From: CAZRRV01 sp045660865
GTDB lineage: Bacteria; Bacillota; Clostridia; Oscillospirales; Acutalibacteraceae
Direction: 5' to 3'
NCBI GenBank assembly: GCA_045660865.1
Contig: JAZREP010000019.1
Coordinates: 1 to 64,000 of the forward strand
DNA: 64,000 nucleotides
A model generated the notes under the pieces. It had not been told where the DNA came from. It ran no database searches and worked only from the letters and a program-made list of their open reading frames with translations. Below, piece by piece: positions 49,688-57,832 of the stretch. The stretch's first letter is position 1. Every line of letters begins with the position of its first letter. The position numbers and the translations under genes were made by a program.

Positions 49688-49713
49688 AAAAGGAGGCGAT
49701 AACGCCTCCTTTT
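49688..49713 (-). terminator. Rho-independent terminator after the rubrerythrin gene
   Basis: Stem AAAAGGAGGCG / CGCCTCCTTTT with loop ATAA; T-run in the minus direction. Confidence 0.88.
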
Positions 49714-49716
49714 AAA

Positions 49717-50259
49717 TTATTTGAAGTATCTGTTGAGAAGTCCCTCAAATGCTTTACCGTGGCGAGCCTCGTCACGTGCCATTTCGTGAACGGTATCATG
49801 AATAGCATCAAGTCCTAATTCCTTAGCTAATTTTGCAAGCTCGGTCTTACCGGCAGTTGCACCGTTCTCAGCGTCAACTCTTAACTCCAAGTTTTTCTTG
49901 GTGCTGTCGGTTACTACCTCGCCTAAAAGCTCAGCGAATTTTGCAGCGTGTTCAGCCTCTTCATAAGCAGCTTTTTCCCAATAAAGTCCGATTTCGGGAT
50001 AGCCTTCACGATGAGCAACACGAGCCATTGCCAAGTACATACCAACCTCACAGCACTCACCCTCGAAGTTAGCTTTTAAGCCTTCGATAATGCGGGGGTC
50101 TGCGCCCTTAGCAATACCTACAACGTGCTCAGCAGCCCAAGTGGTTTCGCCTTCTTGAACCTTAAACTTTTCACCGGGAACTTTACACTGGGGGCAAAAC
50201 TCGGGAGCGGAGTCGCCAATGTGAACATAACCGCATACAGGACATACAAACTTTTTCAT
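49717..50259 (-). CDS. Reverse rubrerythrin
   Basis: 180 residues. The rubredoxin domain is at the N-terminus (CPVCGYVHIGDSAPEFCPQC, residues 6-25), followed by the ferritin-like four-helix di-iron domain with Glu/His ligands in NFEGECCEVGMYLAMARVAH, EEAEHAAKFAE and MARDEARHGKAFEG. This reversed domain order defines reverse rubrerythrin, which reduces hydrogen peroxide (and oxygen) with electrons from NADH in Clostridia. It is directly downstream of perR and shares its peroxide-responsive promoter region. Confidence 0.93.
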   Translation of the reverse strand: MKKFVCPVCGYVHIGDSAPEFCPQCKVPGEKFKVQEGETTWAAEHVVGIAKGADPRIIEGLKANFEGECCEVGMYLAMARVAHREGYPEIGLYWEKAAYEEAEHAAKFAELLGEVVTDSTKKNLELRVDAENGATAGKTELAKLAKELGLDAIHDTVHEMARDEARHGKAFEGLLNRYFK

Positions 50260-50291
50260 AATAATTTTCCTCCAAATAAAATAAATTGTTT

Positions 50292-50666
50292 TTAAGATTT
50301 ACAGTTTTTGCACTTGCCGTAGAAAAGCAGTGCGTATCCCTCAACCGAGCAGTCAAGGTTTGCCTCCATTTCATTCTCTAACTTTGGCAAAGAAATAAAG
50401 GCGTCATAAATTGTGCCGCAGGACAAGCATCTAAAATGCTGATGTTCCTCTGTTCGTCCGTCAAAATGCTCTACACCGTCATCGGTCTTAAAGCTTAAAA
50501 TGTGACCTTCATCACGAAGCAGCGCAAGATTTCTGTAAACAGTGGCTAGACTAACCGTTGGCTCAATTAAATGAACTGCGTCATATACATTAGCCGCTGT
50601 TGGATGTGTAAATGTACCCTTTACTGCGGCAAGCACCAAATCTCTTTGATGTGATTGCTTTCTCAT
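50292..50666 (-). CDS. perR: PerR-like Fur-family regulator
   Basis: 124 residues. Winged HTH with FTHPTAANVYDAVH and VSLATVYRNLALLRDEG, regulatory-metal residues in VEHFDGRTEEHQHFRC and structural-zinc cysteines CLSCG near 75 and CKNC at the end. A PerR (peroxide) identity is favoured over Fur by the reverse-rubrerythrin neighbour and the DG-R-EHQH motif. The box overlapping its promoter implies autoregulation. Confidence 0.85.
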   Translation of the reverse strand: MRKQSHQRDLVLAAVKGTFTHPTAANVYDAVHLIEPTVSLATVYRNLALLRDEGHILSFKTDDGVEHFDGRTEEHQHFRCLSCGTIYDAFISLPKLENEMEANLDCSVEGYALLFYGKCKNCKS

Positions 50667-50694
50667 TTAATACACCTCCGGTTGATTTGTTAGC

Positions 50695-50727
50695 GATAAT
50701 GATAATGATTATCGTTATCATTATAAT
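50695..50727. promoter_or_regulatory. Fur/PerR box
   Basis: GATAATGATAATGATTATCG with the following TTATCATTATAA is a near-perfect inverted repeat of the Fur/PerR consensus (GATAATGATAATCATTATC). It begins at the -10 of the perR promoter. Confidence 0.85.
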
Positions 50728-50751
50728 ACACGATGTGTTTTTGTTTGTCAA
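50723..50751 (-). promoter_or_regulatory. Promoter of perR-reverse rubrerythrin
   Basis: Minus strand TTGACA (50751-50746), 17 bases, TATTAT (50728-50723), overlapped by the Fur/PerR box. Confidence 0.8.
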
Positions 50752-50778
50752 GTGTTTTTTTGAAAAATTTTTGTTTTC

Positions 50779-50806
50779 TTGACTTTTGCTAAAAAAGGGG
50801 TATAAT
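50779..50806 (+). promoter_or_regulatory. Promoter of the thrS leader
   Basis: TTGACT (50779-50784), 16 bases, TATAAT (50801-50806). Confidence 0.75.
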
Positions 50807-50812
50807 AGTTCT

Positions 50813-51040
50813 TGGATAAAGCGTTGATGAGGAAAGTAGCACATCTTCGGCAAGTCAGAGAGTGGCGTCATAGGCTGAAAGCGCCATATTGCAGTATTGT
50901 GTGAAGACCACCTTTGAGCGCCTGTGAACACAAGCAGGCCGTTTCCCGCGTTAAGGGCTTTGAGTGGCACATATTGTGCAATCCGGGTGGAACCGTGGAG
51001 TTTAGACTTCATCCCAGAGTGGGATGTAGTCTTATTTTTT
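50813..51040 (+). ncRNA. T-box leader of thrS (threonine)
   Basis: Classic T-box layout: stem I with GATGAGGAAAGTAG near its base and an AGAGAG box, a specifier region GTGTGAAGACCACC in which the likely specifier codon is ACC (Thr), then the T-box GGGTGGAACCGTGG (50985-50998) and a terminator GACTTCATCCC / GGGATGTAGTC (51005-51031) with a seven-T run. Uncharged tRNA-Thr would pair with the specifier and with the GGTGGAACC bulge and prevent termination. It controls thrS, although another ~230 bases lie between the terminator and the start codon. Confidence 0.92.
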
Positions 51041-51042
51041 TA

Positions 51043-51148
51043 TAATAGTAGTTGAATGTGGAAACGCCGAGTGTTTCCATGCAAAGCCGGTCTATCGGCT
51101 TTGAAACAATTAAATTCAATGCAATTTAATTGTTTTTCAACTTCATTA
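51043..51148 (+). repeat. Cloverleaf-like palindromic element 1 upstream of thrS
   Basis: An outer stem AGTTGAA (51050-51056) / TTCAACT (51136-51142), extended by TAAT / ATTA, encloses three hairpins that fill the interior almost completely: TGGAAAC / GTTTCCA (51059-51079), CAAAGCCG / CGGCTTTG (51082-51103) and AAACAATTAAATT / AATTTAATTGTTT (51104-51135, 13 perfect pairs). No coding frame or known RNA family is recognised. Confidence 0.65.
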
Positions 51149-51250
51149 CAATGATTATTGTCAAATTTTCTTTGAAAATTTGTTGCAAAATCAACGATTT
51201 TGTGTGGGAATAGCATTTTAATGCGATTTCCACGTCAAACAATCATTATA
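51147..51250 (+). repeat. Cloverleaf-like palindromic element 2 upstream of thrS
   Basis: Outer stem AATGATT (51150-51156) / AATCATT (51241-51247) encloses three hairpins: CAAATTTTC / GAAAATTTG (51162-51182, perfect), CAAAATC / GATTTTG (51186-51202, perfect) and GTGGGAAT-GCAT / ATGC-ATTTCCAC (51204-51233, one mismatch). Same architecture as the first element and directly adjoining it; ends 8 bases before the thrS ribosome binding site. Confidence 0.65.
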
Positions 51251-51269
51251 TGAGTATGGAGGAACGTCT

Positions 51270-53207
51270 ATGATTAAGGTAACATTAAGAGATGAGGTTA
51301 AGGAGTTTGAAAGCGGCATTTCGGTAGCCGACATTGCAAAATCTATTGGTATGGGGCTTTACAAAGCCGCTTGCGCCGCAAGGGTTGACGGTGAAAACTG
51401 TGACTTGCGCACTACTTTAGATAAAGATTGCAAGGTTGAGATTTTAACCTTTGATGATGAGTACGGCCGTTGGACCTTCCGCCACACCGCTTCGCATATT
51501 TTGGCGCAGGCTGTAAACCGCCTTTACCCGCAGGTGCATTTTGCTATCGGCCCTGCTATTGATAATGGCTTCTACTATGATTTTGATGCCGATTTCCAAT
51601 TCACCGATGAAATTCTTGCCGAAATTGAAGGCGAGATGAAGAAAATAGTTAAAGAGGATTTAAGCCTAGAGCGTTTTACCATGAGCCGTGACGAAGCGCT
51701 TAAATTCTTTAAAGAAAAGAACGAGCCTTATAAGGTAGAATTGATTGAAGATTTGCCCGAGGGCGAGGAAATCAGCTTTTATAAGCAGGGTGAGTTTGTA
51801 GACCTTTGTGCAGGTGCGCATTTAATGTCAACCGGTGCTATTAAAGCATTTAAACTGACAAGTGCAACCGGCGCATACTGGCGCGGTGACTCCAACCGCA
51901 AGATGCTAACCCGTGTTTACGGCACCGCTTTCCCGAAAGCCGCTCAGTTAGAGGAGCATTTGCTTGCCTTAGAGGAGGCTAAAAAGCGTGACCACAACAA
52001 ATTGGGCCGTGAGCTTGAAATTTTTACAACAAGTGATTTAATCGGTCAAGGTTTGCCGATTCTTTTACCCAACGGCGCACGTATCATTCAACTTTTACAG
52101 CGCTTTGTTGAGGATGAGGAACAGCGCCGTGGCTGGTTGCTTACCAAAACACCCTATATGGCAAAGAGCGATTTGTACAAGGTATCGGGACACTGGGACC
52201 ACTACCAAGACGGAATGTTTGTTATGGGTGACGAGGAGACCGACGATGAGGTTTTTGCTCTGCGCCCCATGACCTGCCCTTTCCAATATCAAGCCTATTT
52301 AAACCGCAGCCGTTCCTACCGTGATTTACCGTTGCGTTACAACGAAACCTCTACTTTATTCCGTAACGAGTCGTCAGGTGAAATGCACGGACTGATTCGT
52401 GTTCGCCAGTTCACCATTTCGGAAGGACACTTAATGTGCACACCCGAACAGTTAGAGCAGGAGTTCAAGGGCTGTTTAGAGCTTGCTATTTATATGTTAA
52501 AGACATTAGGTCTTTATGAGGATGTTTCCTACCGCTTCTCACAATGGGACCCCAACGATACCGAAAAATATATCGGTACTACCGAGCAGTGGGATGAGGC
52601 TCAAGGCACTATGAAGAAAATTCTTGACCATTTGGAAATCCCCTATAAGATTGGTATTGGTGAGGCGGCGTTCTACGGACCGAAGCTTGACATTCAAATT
52701 AAGAATGTACACGGCAAAGAGGACACGCTCATTACTATCCAAATCGACCAAATGCTTTCCGAAAAATTCGGTATGGAGTATGTTGATAAAGACGGCGAGA
52801 AGAAAAACCCCTATATTATCCACCGTACCTCAATCGGTTGTTACGAGCGTACTTTAGCGTTGCTTATTGAAAAATATGCGGGCGCATTCCCAATTTGGCT
52901 TGCTCCCACACAGGTTAAAATTTTACCGATTGCTGACCGCCATCACGATGCGGCATTCGAGTACAAAAAGCTCTTAGAGGCTAACGGTATGCGTGTAGAG
53001 GTTGATGACCGAAGCGAAAAGATTGGTTATAAAATCCGTGAGGCTCAACTGGCAAAGGTTCCTTATATGCTTGTTATGGGTGATAAGGAAGTTGAAAGCA
53101 GTACCGTTTCGGTTCGTCAGCGTGGCGCAGGCGATATCGGCAGTATGACCTATGACGAGTTCAAGGAATTAGCGCTCTCAGAAATCGCTTCAAAGGTAAT
53201 TAAATAA
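51270..53207 (+). CDS. thrS: Threonyl-tRNA synthetase
   Basis: 645 residues, full length. N-terminal TGS domain (about 1-62), editing/SAD domain with HTASHILAQAV near 72 and a zinc-type CAGAHL near 180, class II core with MTCPFQYQAYLNRSRSYRDL (motif 2 and zinc Cys), FRNESSGEMHGLIRVRQFTI, and motif 3 HRTSIGCYERTLALLIEKY, then the anticodon-binding domain (PTQVKILPIADRHHDAA). Start ATG with GGAGG 7 bases upstream. Regulated by the T-box leader. Confidence 0.98.
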   Translation: MIKVTLRDEVKEFESGISVADIAKSIGMGLYKAACAARVDGENCDLRTTLDKDCKVEILTFDDEYGRWTFRHTASHILAQAVNRLYPQVHFAIGPAIDNGFYYDFDADFQFTDEILAEIEGEMKKIVKEDLSLERFTMSRDEALKFFKEKNEPYKVELIEDLPEGEEISFYKQGEFVDLCAGAHLMSTGAIKAFKLTSATGAYWRGDSNRKMLTRVYGTAFPKAAQLEEHLLALEEAKKRDHNKLGRELEIFTTSDLIGQGLPILLPNGARIIQLLQRFVEDEEQRRGWLLTKTPYMAKSDLYKVSGHWDHYQDGMFVMGDEETDDEVFALRPMTCPFQYQAYLNRSRSYRDLPLRYNETSTLFRNESSGEMHGLIRVRQFTISEGHLMCTPEQLEQEFKGCLELAIYMLKTLGLYEDVSYRFSQWDPNDTEKYIGTTEQWDEAQGTMKKILDHLEIPYKIGIGEAAFYGPKLDIQIKNVHGKEDTLITIQIDQMLSEKFGMEYVDKDGEKKNPYIIHRTSIGCYERTLALLIEKYAGAFPIWLAPTQVKILPIADRHHDAAFEYKKLLEANGMRVEVDDRSEKIGYKIREAQLAKVPYMLVMGDKEVESSTVSVRQRGAGDIGSMTYDEFKELALSEIASKVIK

Positions 53208-53209
53208 TA

Positions 53210-53243
53210 AAAAAAGATGTGCAGGTTTCTGCACATCTTTTTT
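53210..53243. terminator. Bidirectional terminator after thrS
   Basis: Fifteen-base stem AAAAAAGATGTGCAG / CTGCACATCTTTTTT with loop GTTT. Confidence 0.9.
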
Positions 53244-53246
53244 GTT

Positions 53247-54515
53247 TTAAGAATTGTAATATTCGTTGCGGTAAATGGCGGCTACGTCTGCGGCTACACG
53301 GGCTTGGGTAGCGGCGGCATCTGCGGCGGCGCTTGCAGCATCACGGCGCATACGCTCGGCTGAAGCGGCGGCAGCGGCGGTGTTTGCCGCAATTTGAGAC
53401 TGCATATCGGCATTTCGTTTTGCCTGTGCCTCCATCTCTAACTGATGGCGGCGGTTCATTTCTATTTGATACTGACGGTCAGCATTTTCTTTCTTGGCTC
53501 TTTCAATCTCAATGTTTGCCTTAATTGCCTCAATTTCAAGCATTTTTTTGTTTTGCTCCATCTTATCAAACTCGTGAAGCGCCTCTTTAATATTATCTGC
53601 ACGGCGGCTTTCGATAAAACTAATCAGCAAATCAATAATTTCGGGAGATTTTTCGTTTTCGCCCAAAACTGTGGATTCGTTAGCGGCGGCAAGGTGAGCC
53701 TTTGCTTTTTCCATAGCAACGTCTCCCAAGTTCAAGTGGTGGAGCATTTTCTCTTTAACCTCAGGCTTATGACCTTCCCACCATTTCTCCCACTCGGCTC
53801 TTTCTTTTTCCTCGTTAACCTCATTTAATTTGGCATTTTCTATATCCTTTTGCTTTTGGGCTACAAGGTTTGCTCTTTTGCCGGGTGTTAAAATATGTAT
53901 TTTACTTATAATAAGGAAAATTACATGAACTATTAAGCTTACAAACATTGCGGCAGGAAGTGTTGCGAGAATTATAAGCAGTAAATGGATACTGTTTGTC
54001 CAGTCGCACACAACGCCAAAAAGGACTGCCGAAACACCGAGAGAAATAAGAATTGTCTTTATATAGTCTATAGCATTTTCAAATGGTACTATTGTTATCC
54101 AGGAGCAAGCACCAACAATCAAAGGAAATGCCGCTGCTATTAGTGCGGTAAGCACCTTTTCTATTGTCCCGCTCCACTGGTGAGGGCTAGTAAAAATAAA
54201 GCCATTGTTTTTAAATGCGCCTATGAACAGCAAAACTGCAAGGGCAATCATGGCAAGGCTATATAAACTTAAGAAAATAATTCTAAATTTGCGTGTGTTT
54301 GAAAAGAATTCTTTCCAAGCCTCTTTGTAATTTGCCTTTGTGGTTTCATAGTTGTTTGTGGGAAGCGGTTTGAAAACAAATTTTGCATTGTCAATCTCCG
54401 CTTTGTACTCATTACACTTGTCCCACTCCTCCTTTGCCAAATCGGCATAGGCATTGGCCTCAAGCATATCGTTTTTCAGTTTCTGTAAAGCTTTAATATC
54501 GGATTGTGCACTCAT
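53247..54515 (-). CDS. Unknown four-TM protein with coiled coil and Ala-rich tail
   Basis: About 422 residues from the ATG at 54515 (AAGGGG 7 bases upstream). Layout: a helical, charged N-terminus (~75), four TM helices (about 78-97, 119-138, 155-172 and 180-207), then a long coiled coil (from about 215; many Glu, Lys and Gln), and a final Ala-rich stretch with a repeated AAAD/ADAAA pattern ending YRNEYYNS. I do not recognise a family. The shape suggests a membrane-tethered scaffold. No related neighbour. Confidence 0.6.
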   Translation of the reverse strand: MSAQSDIKALQKLKNDMLEANAYADLAKEEWDKCNEYKAEIDNAKFVFKPLPTNNYETTKANYKEAWKEFFSNTRKFRIIFLSLYSLAMIALAVLLFIGAFKNNGFIFTSPHQWSGTIEKVLTALIAAAFPLIVGACSWITIVPFENAIDYIKTILISLGVSAVLFGVVCDWTNSIHLLLIILATLPAAMFVSLIVHVIFLIISKIHILTPGKRANLVAQKQKDIENAKLNEVNEEKERAEWEKWWEGHKPEVKEKMLHHLNLGDVAMEKAKAHLAAANESTVLGENEKSPEIIDLLISFIESRRADNIKEALHEFDKMEQNKKMLEIEAIKANIEIERAKKENADRQYQIEMNRRHQLEMEAQAKRNADMQSQIAANTAAAAASAERMRRDAASAAADAAATQARVAADVAAIYRNEYYNS

Positions 54516-54610
54516 AATTAAACCCCTTCCCAAAATTTTTTATTTGCTGATTTTATTATATCCCTGCGTGAGAATTTTGTCAACAACCGCCTTTTTTAAG
54601 TATCACAAGC

Positions 54611-54640
54611 AAAAAAGCCACCCGTTCGGGTGGTTTTTTT
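54611..54640 (-). terminator. Rho-independent terminator after glgP
   Basis: CCACCCG / CGGGTGG stem flanked by A and T runs, overlapping the glgP stop. Confidence 0.82.
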
Positions 54641-56981
54641 ACAGTTTCCAAATTTCCTTTGCGTATTCTTTAATTGTTCGGTCGGCTGAGAATTTACCTG
54701 CCGAGCAAAGATTTAACCAGCCCTTGCGGTAAAAAGAAAGCCTATCCTTATAGTCGCTGTTTAATTTCTTTTTTGTGTTTAGATAGTCAGCAAAATCTAA
54801 CAGCAGATAATACATATCGGGTTTGTGCCAATCGGCACCCTCTAAAATAGAGTTTTTAAGTTCCTTAAACGCACCACTACCGCCGTCAAGCAAGGTTCCG
54901 TCTGTAAGGGCATCCAGAACACGGCGTATTTGCGGGTTGTTATTATAAAACTTCTTCGGGTCGTAGCTTCCTGCTATACTGCGAATGTCCGACACCTTAG
55001 CGCCGAATATATAGTTGTTTTCCTCGCCCGCCTCGGCTACTATTTCAATGTTTGCGCCGTCATAGGTGCCGAGCGTAACTGCGCCGTTAAGCATAAGCTT
55101 CATATTGCCCGTTCCGCTTGCTTCGGTGCCGGCAGTTGAAATTTGCTCGGATACGTCGGCGGCGGGAATGATTTTCTCGGCGTATGATACATTGTAGTTA
55201 CTGACAAACAGCACCTGCATTTTTTGGCTTACTGCCTCATCATTACTGATTAAATCTGCTACTGCGTGAATTAGTTGTATTATTGCCTTGGCCCTTTTAT
55301 AGCCGGGTGCTGCCTTAGCGCCAAACAGAAAGACGGTTGGCTCAAAATCGGTGCACTCGCCGTTTTTAATCTCAAAATACAGTTCTAAAACACAAAGTAT
55401 ATTAAGCAGCTGCCGTTTGTATTCGTGAAGGCGTTTGATTTGGACATCTAGCAGCCAGTCGGGGTGAATTGTAACACCCTCTTTTTTGAGAATATAGTCG
55501 GCTAACTCTTTCTTTTTCTCCTGCTTAATGCAAACAAACTGTTGCAGTACTCCTTCATCATCGGCAAAGCGTTTAAGCGCCTTTAATTTATCTAAATCCT
55601 TTAAAAACTTGTTTGAACCTACGAGTTGTTCTAAAAGGTCTGCTAATTTACTGTTGCAAACCAGCAACCAACGGCGCTGGGTTATGCCGTTTGTTTTGTT
55701 CTGTATTTTTTTAGGGTAAAGGCGGTTAAAATCTTTAAAGAGATGATTTTTAATTATATCGGTATGAATTTCTGCCACACCGTTTACATATTTAGATACA
55801 TAAACCGCCAGGTTTGCCATACGCACCCTGCCGTCTTTTATAATTCTCAAGTCTTCGGCGGTATTAGAATCGGCAAGGCGGGAAATTTCCTTTATAAGTT
55901 CTCGGTCTATGGCGGCTAAAATTCCTGTGATTTCAGGAATCGTCTCCTTAATAAGAGAAATGTCCCAGCTTTCAAGCGCTTCGGGCATTACGGTATGGTT
56001 TGTGTAATTAAAAATTTCACGCACAAGCGAGAATGCCTGTTTAAAGCCAATGCCCTCATTACGCAAAAGCCGCATAAGCTCCGGGATTGCCAAAACGGGA
56101 TGAGTGTCATTAAGCTGAACTGTTGCATAATCCTTTAATGCGCTCATATCGTTTCCGTAAAGACTTTTGTAGTTTCTTATAATATCCTGTAATGCGGCGC
56201 TTGTGAAAAAGTACTGTTGCATAAGCCTTAATTTTTTGCCCTGCTTGGTATTGTCATTAGGGTAAAGGACTCGGCAAATGTCTTCCGTCTTATTTTTTTG
56301 CTTTAATGCTTTGTCATAGTTGCTGTTGTTGAACTCGTTAAAATCAAAAGGCTCTATCGGCTCTGCCTCAAAAAGTCGCAGTGTCCCTACCACTCCCGAT
56401 TTATAACCGATAATCGGCATATCGTATGGGACCGCACGCACTTTAAAACCTTTGAACTTTACCGTTACAGCATCCTCCTGCCGTTTAATGCTCCAAGGGT
56501 CATTGTCGGCATTCCAGTCATCAGGGTGTTCTATTTGTTGGCCGTCTTTTAACTGCTGCTTGAATAAACCATACTTATAACGAATGCCATAGCCAAAAAG
56601 ATTGTAGCCGAGGGTTGCCGCCGAATCTAAAAAGCAGGCGGCAAGGCGACCTAAACCGCCGTTGCCCAGCGCCATATCGGGCGCCTCTTCTAATTCACTA
56701 AGGCTATGATTAGTTTGCTGTAATGCTTCTTCCATCATAGGATAAAGCCCTGAGCAGTAGATGTTATTGATTACCGCGCGACCCATTAAATACTCGGCCG
56801 AAAAATAATAGGCGGTGCGGTTTTTACGGCATTTATTAAAACTTTCTTCCCAGTTCTTGCCTATTCTCTCCAACACCGTTTTAGCCACAGTTGTGTGAAG
56901 CTCGGTTTCATTTAGTTGTTCTATTTCTTTTCCGTAAAGCAGTTTTGCCGCTGCCTGTAATTTGTTTTGCATACTTTTCAT
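54639..56981 (-). CDS. glgP: Glycogen/maltodextrin phosphorylase
   Basis: 780 residues, slightly shorter than the usual 790-820. GT35 features: an N-terminal YFSAEYLMGRAVINN, an ALGNGGLGRLAACFLDS, NDTHPVLAIPELMRLL, and the PLP-lysine motif TEASGTGNMKLMLNGAVTLG near 645. It releases glucose-1-phosphate from alpha-1,4 glucans. It lies 5 bases after the malG-like permease gene, the end of the sugar-transport operon, so imported maltodextrin is a likely substrate. Confidence 0.94.
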   Translation of the reverse strand: MKSMQNKLQAAAKLLYGKEIEQLNETELHTTVAKTVLERIGKNWEESFNKCRKNRTAYYFSAEYLMGRAVINNIYCSGLYPMMEEALQQTNHSLSELEEAPDMALGNGGLGRLAACFLDSAATLGYNLFGYGIRYKYGLFKQQLKDGQQIEHPDDWNADNDPWSIKRQEDAVTVKFKGFKVRAVPYDMPIIGYKSGVVGTLRLFEAEPIEPFDFNEFNNSNYDKALKQKNKTEDICRVLYPNDNTKQGKKLRLMQQYFFTSAALQDIIRNYKSLYGNDMSALKDYATVQLNDTHPVLAIPELMRLLRNEGIGFKQAFSLVREIFNYTNHTVMPEALESWDISLIKETIPEITGILAAIDRELIKEISRLADSNTAEDLRIIKDGRVRMANLAVYVSKYVNGVAEIHTDIIKNHLFKDFNRLYPKKIQNKTNGITQRRWLLVCNSKLADLLEQLVGSNKFLKDLDKLKALKRFADDEGVLQQFVCIKQEKKKELADYILKKEGVTIHPDWLLDVQIKRLHEYKRQLLNILCVLELYFEIKNGECTDFEPTVFLFGAKAAPGYKRAKAIIQLIHAVADLISNDEAVSQKMQVLFVSNYNVSYAEKIIPAADVSEQISTAGTEASGTGNMKLMLNGAVTLGTYDGANIEIVAEAGEENNYIFGAKVSDIRSIAGSYDPKKFYNNNPQIRRVLDALTDGTLLDGGSGAFKELKNSILEGADWHKPDMYYLLLDFADYLNTKKKLNSDYKDRLSFYRKGWLNLCSAGKFSADRTIKEYAKEIWKL

Positions 56982-56986
56982 TTATA

Positions 56987-57829
56987 CTACCCCTTTACTG
57001 CGCCGGCAAGCACTCCGCTGATTATATATTTTTGGCAGAACAAATAAAACAAGATTATGGGCACGATTGCAAGCACAAGCATAGCCATAAATCCGCCCCA
57101 GTCGACCGAGCCGTATGCTCCCTGCAAGGCAATTTGTACCGCTACCGGAATAGTTTTGTTTACCCCTGTGCCGAGTATTAAATAAGGTAACAGATAGTCG
57201 TTCCATATCCACATGGCATTGAGTATAGCAACCGTTATAACGGTTGGCTTTAATATCGGCAAAATGACACGGAAAAAAGTAGTAATCGGTGTGCATCCGT
57301 CAATCATTGCCGCCTGTTCAACGGCAATTGGGATTCCCCGCACAAAGCCGCTAAGCATAAAGACGGAAAGTCCTGCACCAAAGCCGAGGTAAACGACAAT
57401 AATACCGAGCAGATTATTAAACCTTATACTGTTAACAACATAGGTCATAGTGTACATAACCATTTGAAAGGGTACTATCATACTGAACACAAGTACATAA
57501 TAGATTACTTTGCACAGTTTCATCCTTGACCTTGTTAAAAACCAGGCGGTCATAGAAGTAAACAGCAATATTGCCGCAACAGATGAAACGGTTATCCACA
57601 ACGAATTTAAAAAAGCGCCAAAAAATCCTGCCGCCGTTGCGCCGTTTATATAGTTTTCAAAGGCTATAAAGGTCTTACTGTTTGGAAAAGCAAAAGGGCT
57701 GCTCATAATATCGAACTTTCCCTTAAACGAATTCATTACAACAATAAATATCGGCGCTAAAAAGATGACAGTCAGGATAAGAAGAACTAAAAAGAGTAAC
57801 GCTCTTTTCCCTTTGTTTTTTATTTTCAT
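56987..57829 (-). CDS. Sugar ABC transporter permease (MalG-like)
   Basis: 280 residues, six TM helices. The inner-membrane EAA loop is EQAAMIDGCTPITTFFRVIL, and the FLAPIFIVVMNSFKG start is typical of carbohydrate-uptake-1 permeases. Together with the MalF-like gene 3 bases upstream and a binding protein it forms the importer. No ATPase gene follows; a shared MsmK/UgpC-type ATPase elsewhere would be needed. Confidence 0.9.
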   Translation of the reverse strand: MKIKNKGKRALLFLVLLILTVIFLAPIFIVVMNSFKGKFDIMSSPFAFPNSKTFIAFENYINGATAAGFFGAFLNSLWITVSSVAAILLFTSMTAWFLTRSRMKLCKVIYYVLVFSMIVPFQMVMYTMTYVVNSIRFNNLLGIIVVYLGFGAGLSVFMLSGFVRGIPIAVEQAAMIDGCTPITTFFRVILPILKPTVITVAILNAMWIWNDYLLPYLILGTGVNKTIPVAVQIALQGAYGSVDWGGFMAMLVLAIVPIILFYLFCQKYIISGVLAGAVKG

Positions 57830-57832
57830 CTT

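Noticed and set aside
50590..51012. Minus-strand frame of 140 residues across the thrS leader
   Set aside because: It runs antisense through the T-box and the perR promoter; the RNA element explains the sequence.
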